Source of the DNA: Chitinophaga niastensis
GTDB lineage: Bacteria > Bacteroidota > Bacteroidia > Chitinophagales > Chitinophagaceae
Direction of reading: 5' to 3'
DNA length: 64,000 bases
Assembly (NCBI RefSeq): GCF_003014755.1
Contig: NZ_PYAW01000002.1
Coordinates: forward strand, 62,001 to 126,000
Made by a program: the position numbers and the translations under genes. Positions 63,201 to 64,000 of this stretch are shown here, piece after piece. The notes under the pieces are model-generated. The model did not search any database, was not told where the DNA came from, and saw only the letters and a program-made list of their open reading frames with translations. How positions within the stretch are numbered: the stretch's first letter is position 1; the number at the start of each line of letters is the position of its first letter.

Positions 63201-64000
63201 TGAAAAAGAACTGCTTACTATTACTCGGTTGTTTGCTACTATGCGGTATCATAGCCCGTGCAGGTGAATCAGACCGTTTTATTCAATCCTTGAAAAGCAG
63301 CAATGCTACAGCTTTTCAGGCTAATGGTGCAAAGGCTCCTGCCTATATTAAAGTAATCCGGAAGTGGAATGGCGATTTGTGTGAAGTACGAGTAGTTAAC
63401 ACCGGTAGTAGTCCGGTGCGATTAAAAGAAGTAGTGATTGGTGAAGTGGGCAAAGTATTGCCATCGTCTACACCCTTTTATGCAGAAGGTTTTCAGATGC
63501 TTTCACAAAACGCTGGTACCCTGGCGAAACCGGAAAGTCTCGGCAACTATACAGATGCCGGACACTACAAAATACCACAACCTGATGGTTACCTGGCAGT
63601 TTATAACCTGTTAAGATTGTATCCTGCAGGGGATGCGCAGGTACTCGTGGGCTATACATCCAGTAACCGTTTTGTAGGTAAATTTTATTTATCTGCTGAT
63701 ACTATCAAAGTAGTAATGGACCTGGAAAACCTGGAACTGGCTCCCGGCAAGGAGTTTAAGCTGGAAGAACTGATGTTGCTCAGCGGTAAAGACGGTAACA
63801 ACCTGCTGGATCGTTTTGCTGATCGTATTCATCATTTTCATCCGCGCCTGGAATTTAAGCAGCCGCCTACCGGCTGGTGTTCCTGGTATTGTTTTGGTCC
63901 GCGGGTAACGGCACAAAATATTTATGATAACCTGGATTATATCAAAACAAATATTCCTGCATTAAAATATATCCAGATAGATGATGGCTACCAGCCGCAT
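63201..64000 (+). CDS. GH36-type alpha-galactosidase, 3' end cut by window
   Basis: The frame is open from ATG 63201 to the window end, giving at least 266 residues. A signal peptide ends ARAG. A beta-rich domain follows, and the catalytic barrel opens with TGWCSWYCFGPRVTAQNIYD and YIQIDDGYQP, both typical of GH36 alpha-galactosidases and related enzymes. The nucleophile lies beyond the window. It starts 9 bases after the frameshifted gene and belongs to the fucose PUL, so the glycan probably has alpha-galactosyl units. Confidence 0.88.

Overview
The window looks like chromosomal DNA from a Bacteroidota species of the Chitinophaga type. The reasons are three SusC/SusD-type genes or pairs, a type IX secretion sorting tail, DUF4369-thioredoxin proteins, a DUF5916 protein, a MprF/VirJ pair, TAnnTTTG-type promoter elements, A-rich ribosome sites and moderate GC. 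No rRNA, tRNA, CRISPR array, transposase or phage module was seen. Taxonomy is inferred from gene content only.

Layout: 1-3768 holds the 3' part of a SusD gene followed by two tandem secreted thioredoxin-like proteins. 3838-8114 is mixed metabolism: SDR, HGSNAT-like acyltransferase, GH5-like lipoprotein and YitT. 8232-17193 is one predicted transcription unit for sulfur scavenging. A canonical promoter and a palindrome precede a 38-residue leader peptide ending CCSCCC-stop, then a phosphate/sulfate-type binding protein, SusC, SusD, a sulfatase, a 41-residue membrane peptide and a di-iron hydroxylase. The leader looks like a cysteine-sensing attenuator and is the most notable signal here. 17327-28238 carries TonB, PEP carboxylase, the oxidative pentose phosphate genes gnd-zwf-pgl, an amidohydrolase and a GltS-like protein. 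28307-34419 holds a GH20 hexosaminidase, a DUF5916 protein and a TlpA-like protein lacking its thioredoxin domain.

34682-36113 has two small regulators around a structured intergenic stretch. 36116-39463 is an mprF-virJ pair, probably making and hydrolysing aminoacyl-phosphatidylglycerol. 39611-43878 is a three-gene cassette of tail-fibre-like surface proteins. 44093-45170 is a TetR/universal-stress pair sharing an operator motif.

45988-64000 is a polysaccharide utilisation locus for a fucose-rich, probably sulfated and galactose-containing glycan: two GH29 fucosidases, an unassigned clan-D-like hydrolase, a sulfatase, a LuxR regulator with a degraded receiver, SusC/SusD, a fasciclin-like lipoprotein, a GH95 fucosidase and a GH36 alpha-galactosidase cut by the window end. 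Three copies of a LacI-type operator (GCAAnCGnTTGC) lie upstream of susC and of the GH95 part. Two small gene remnants flank GH95.

Three families of intergenic inverted repeats (here A, B, C) are scattered through the window, mostly just after stop codons. Some supply the stop codon and last residues of the neighbouring gene.
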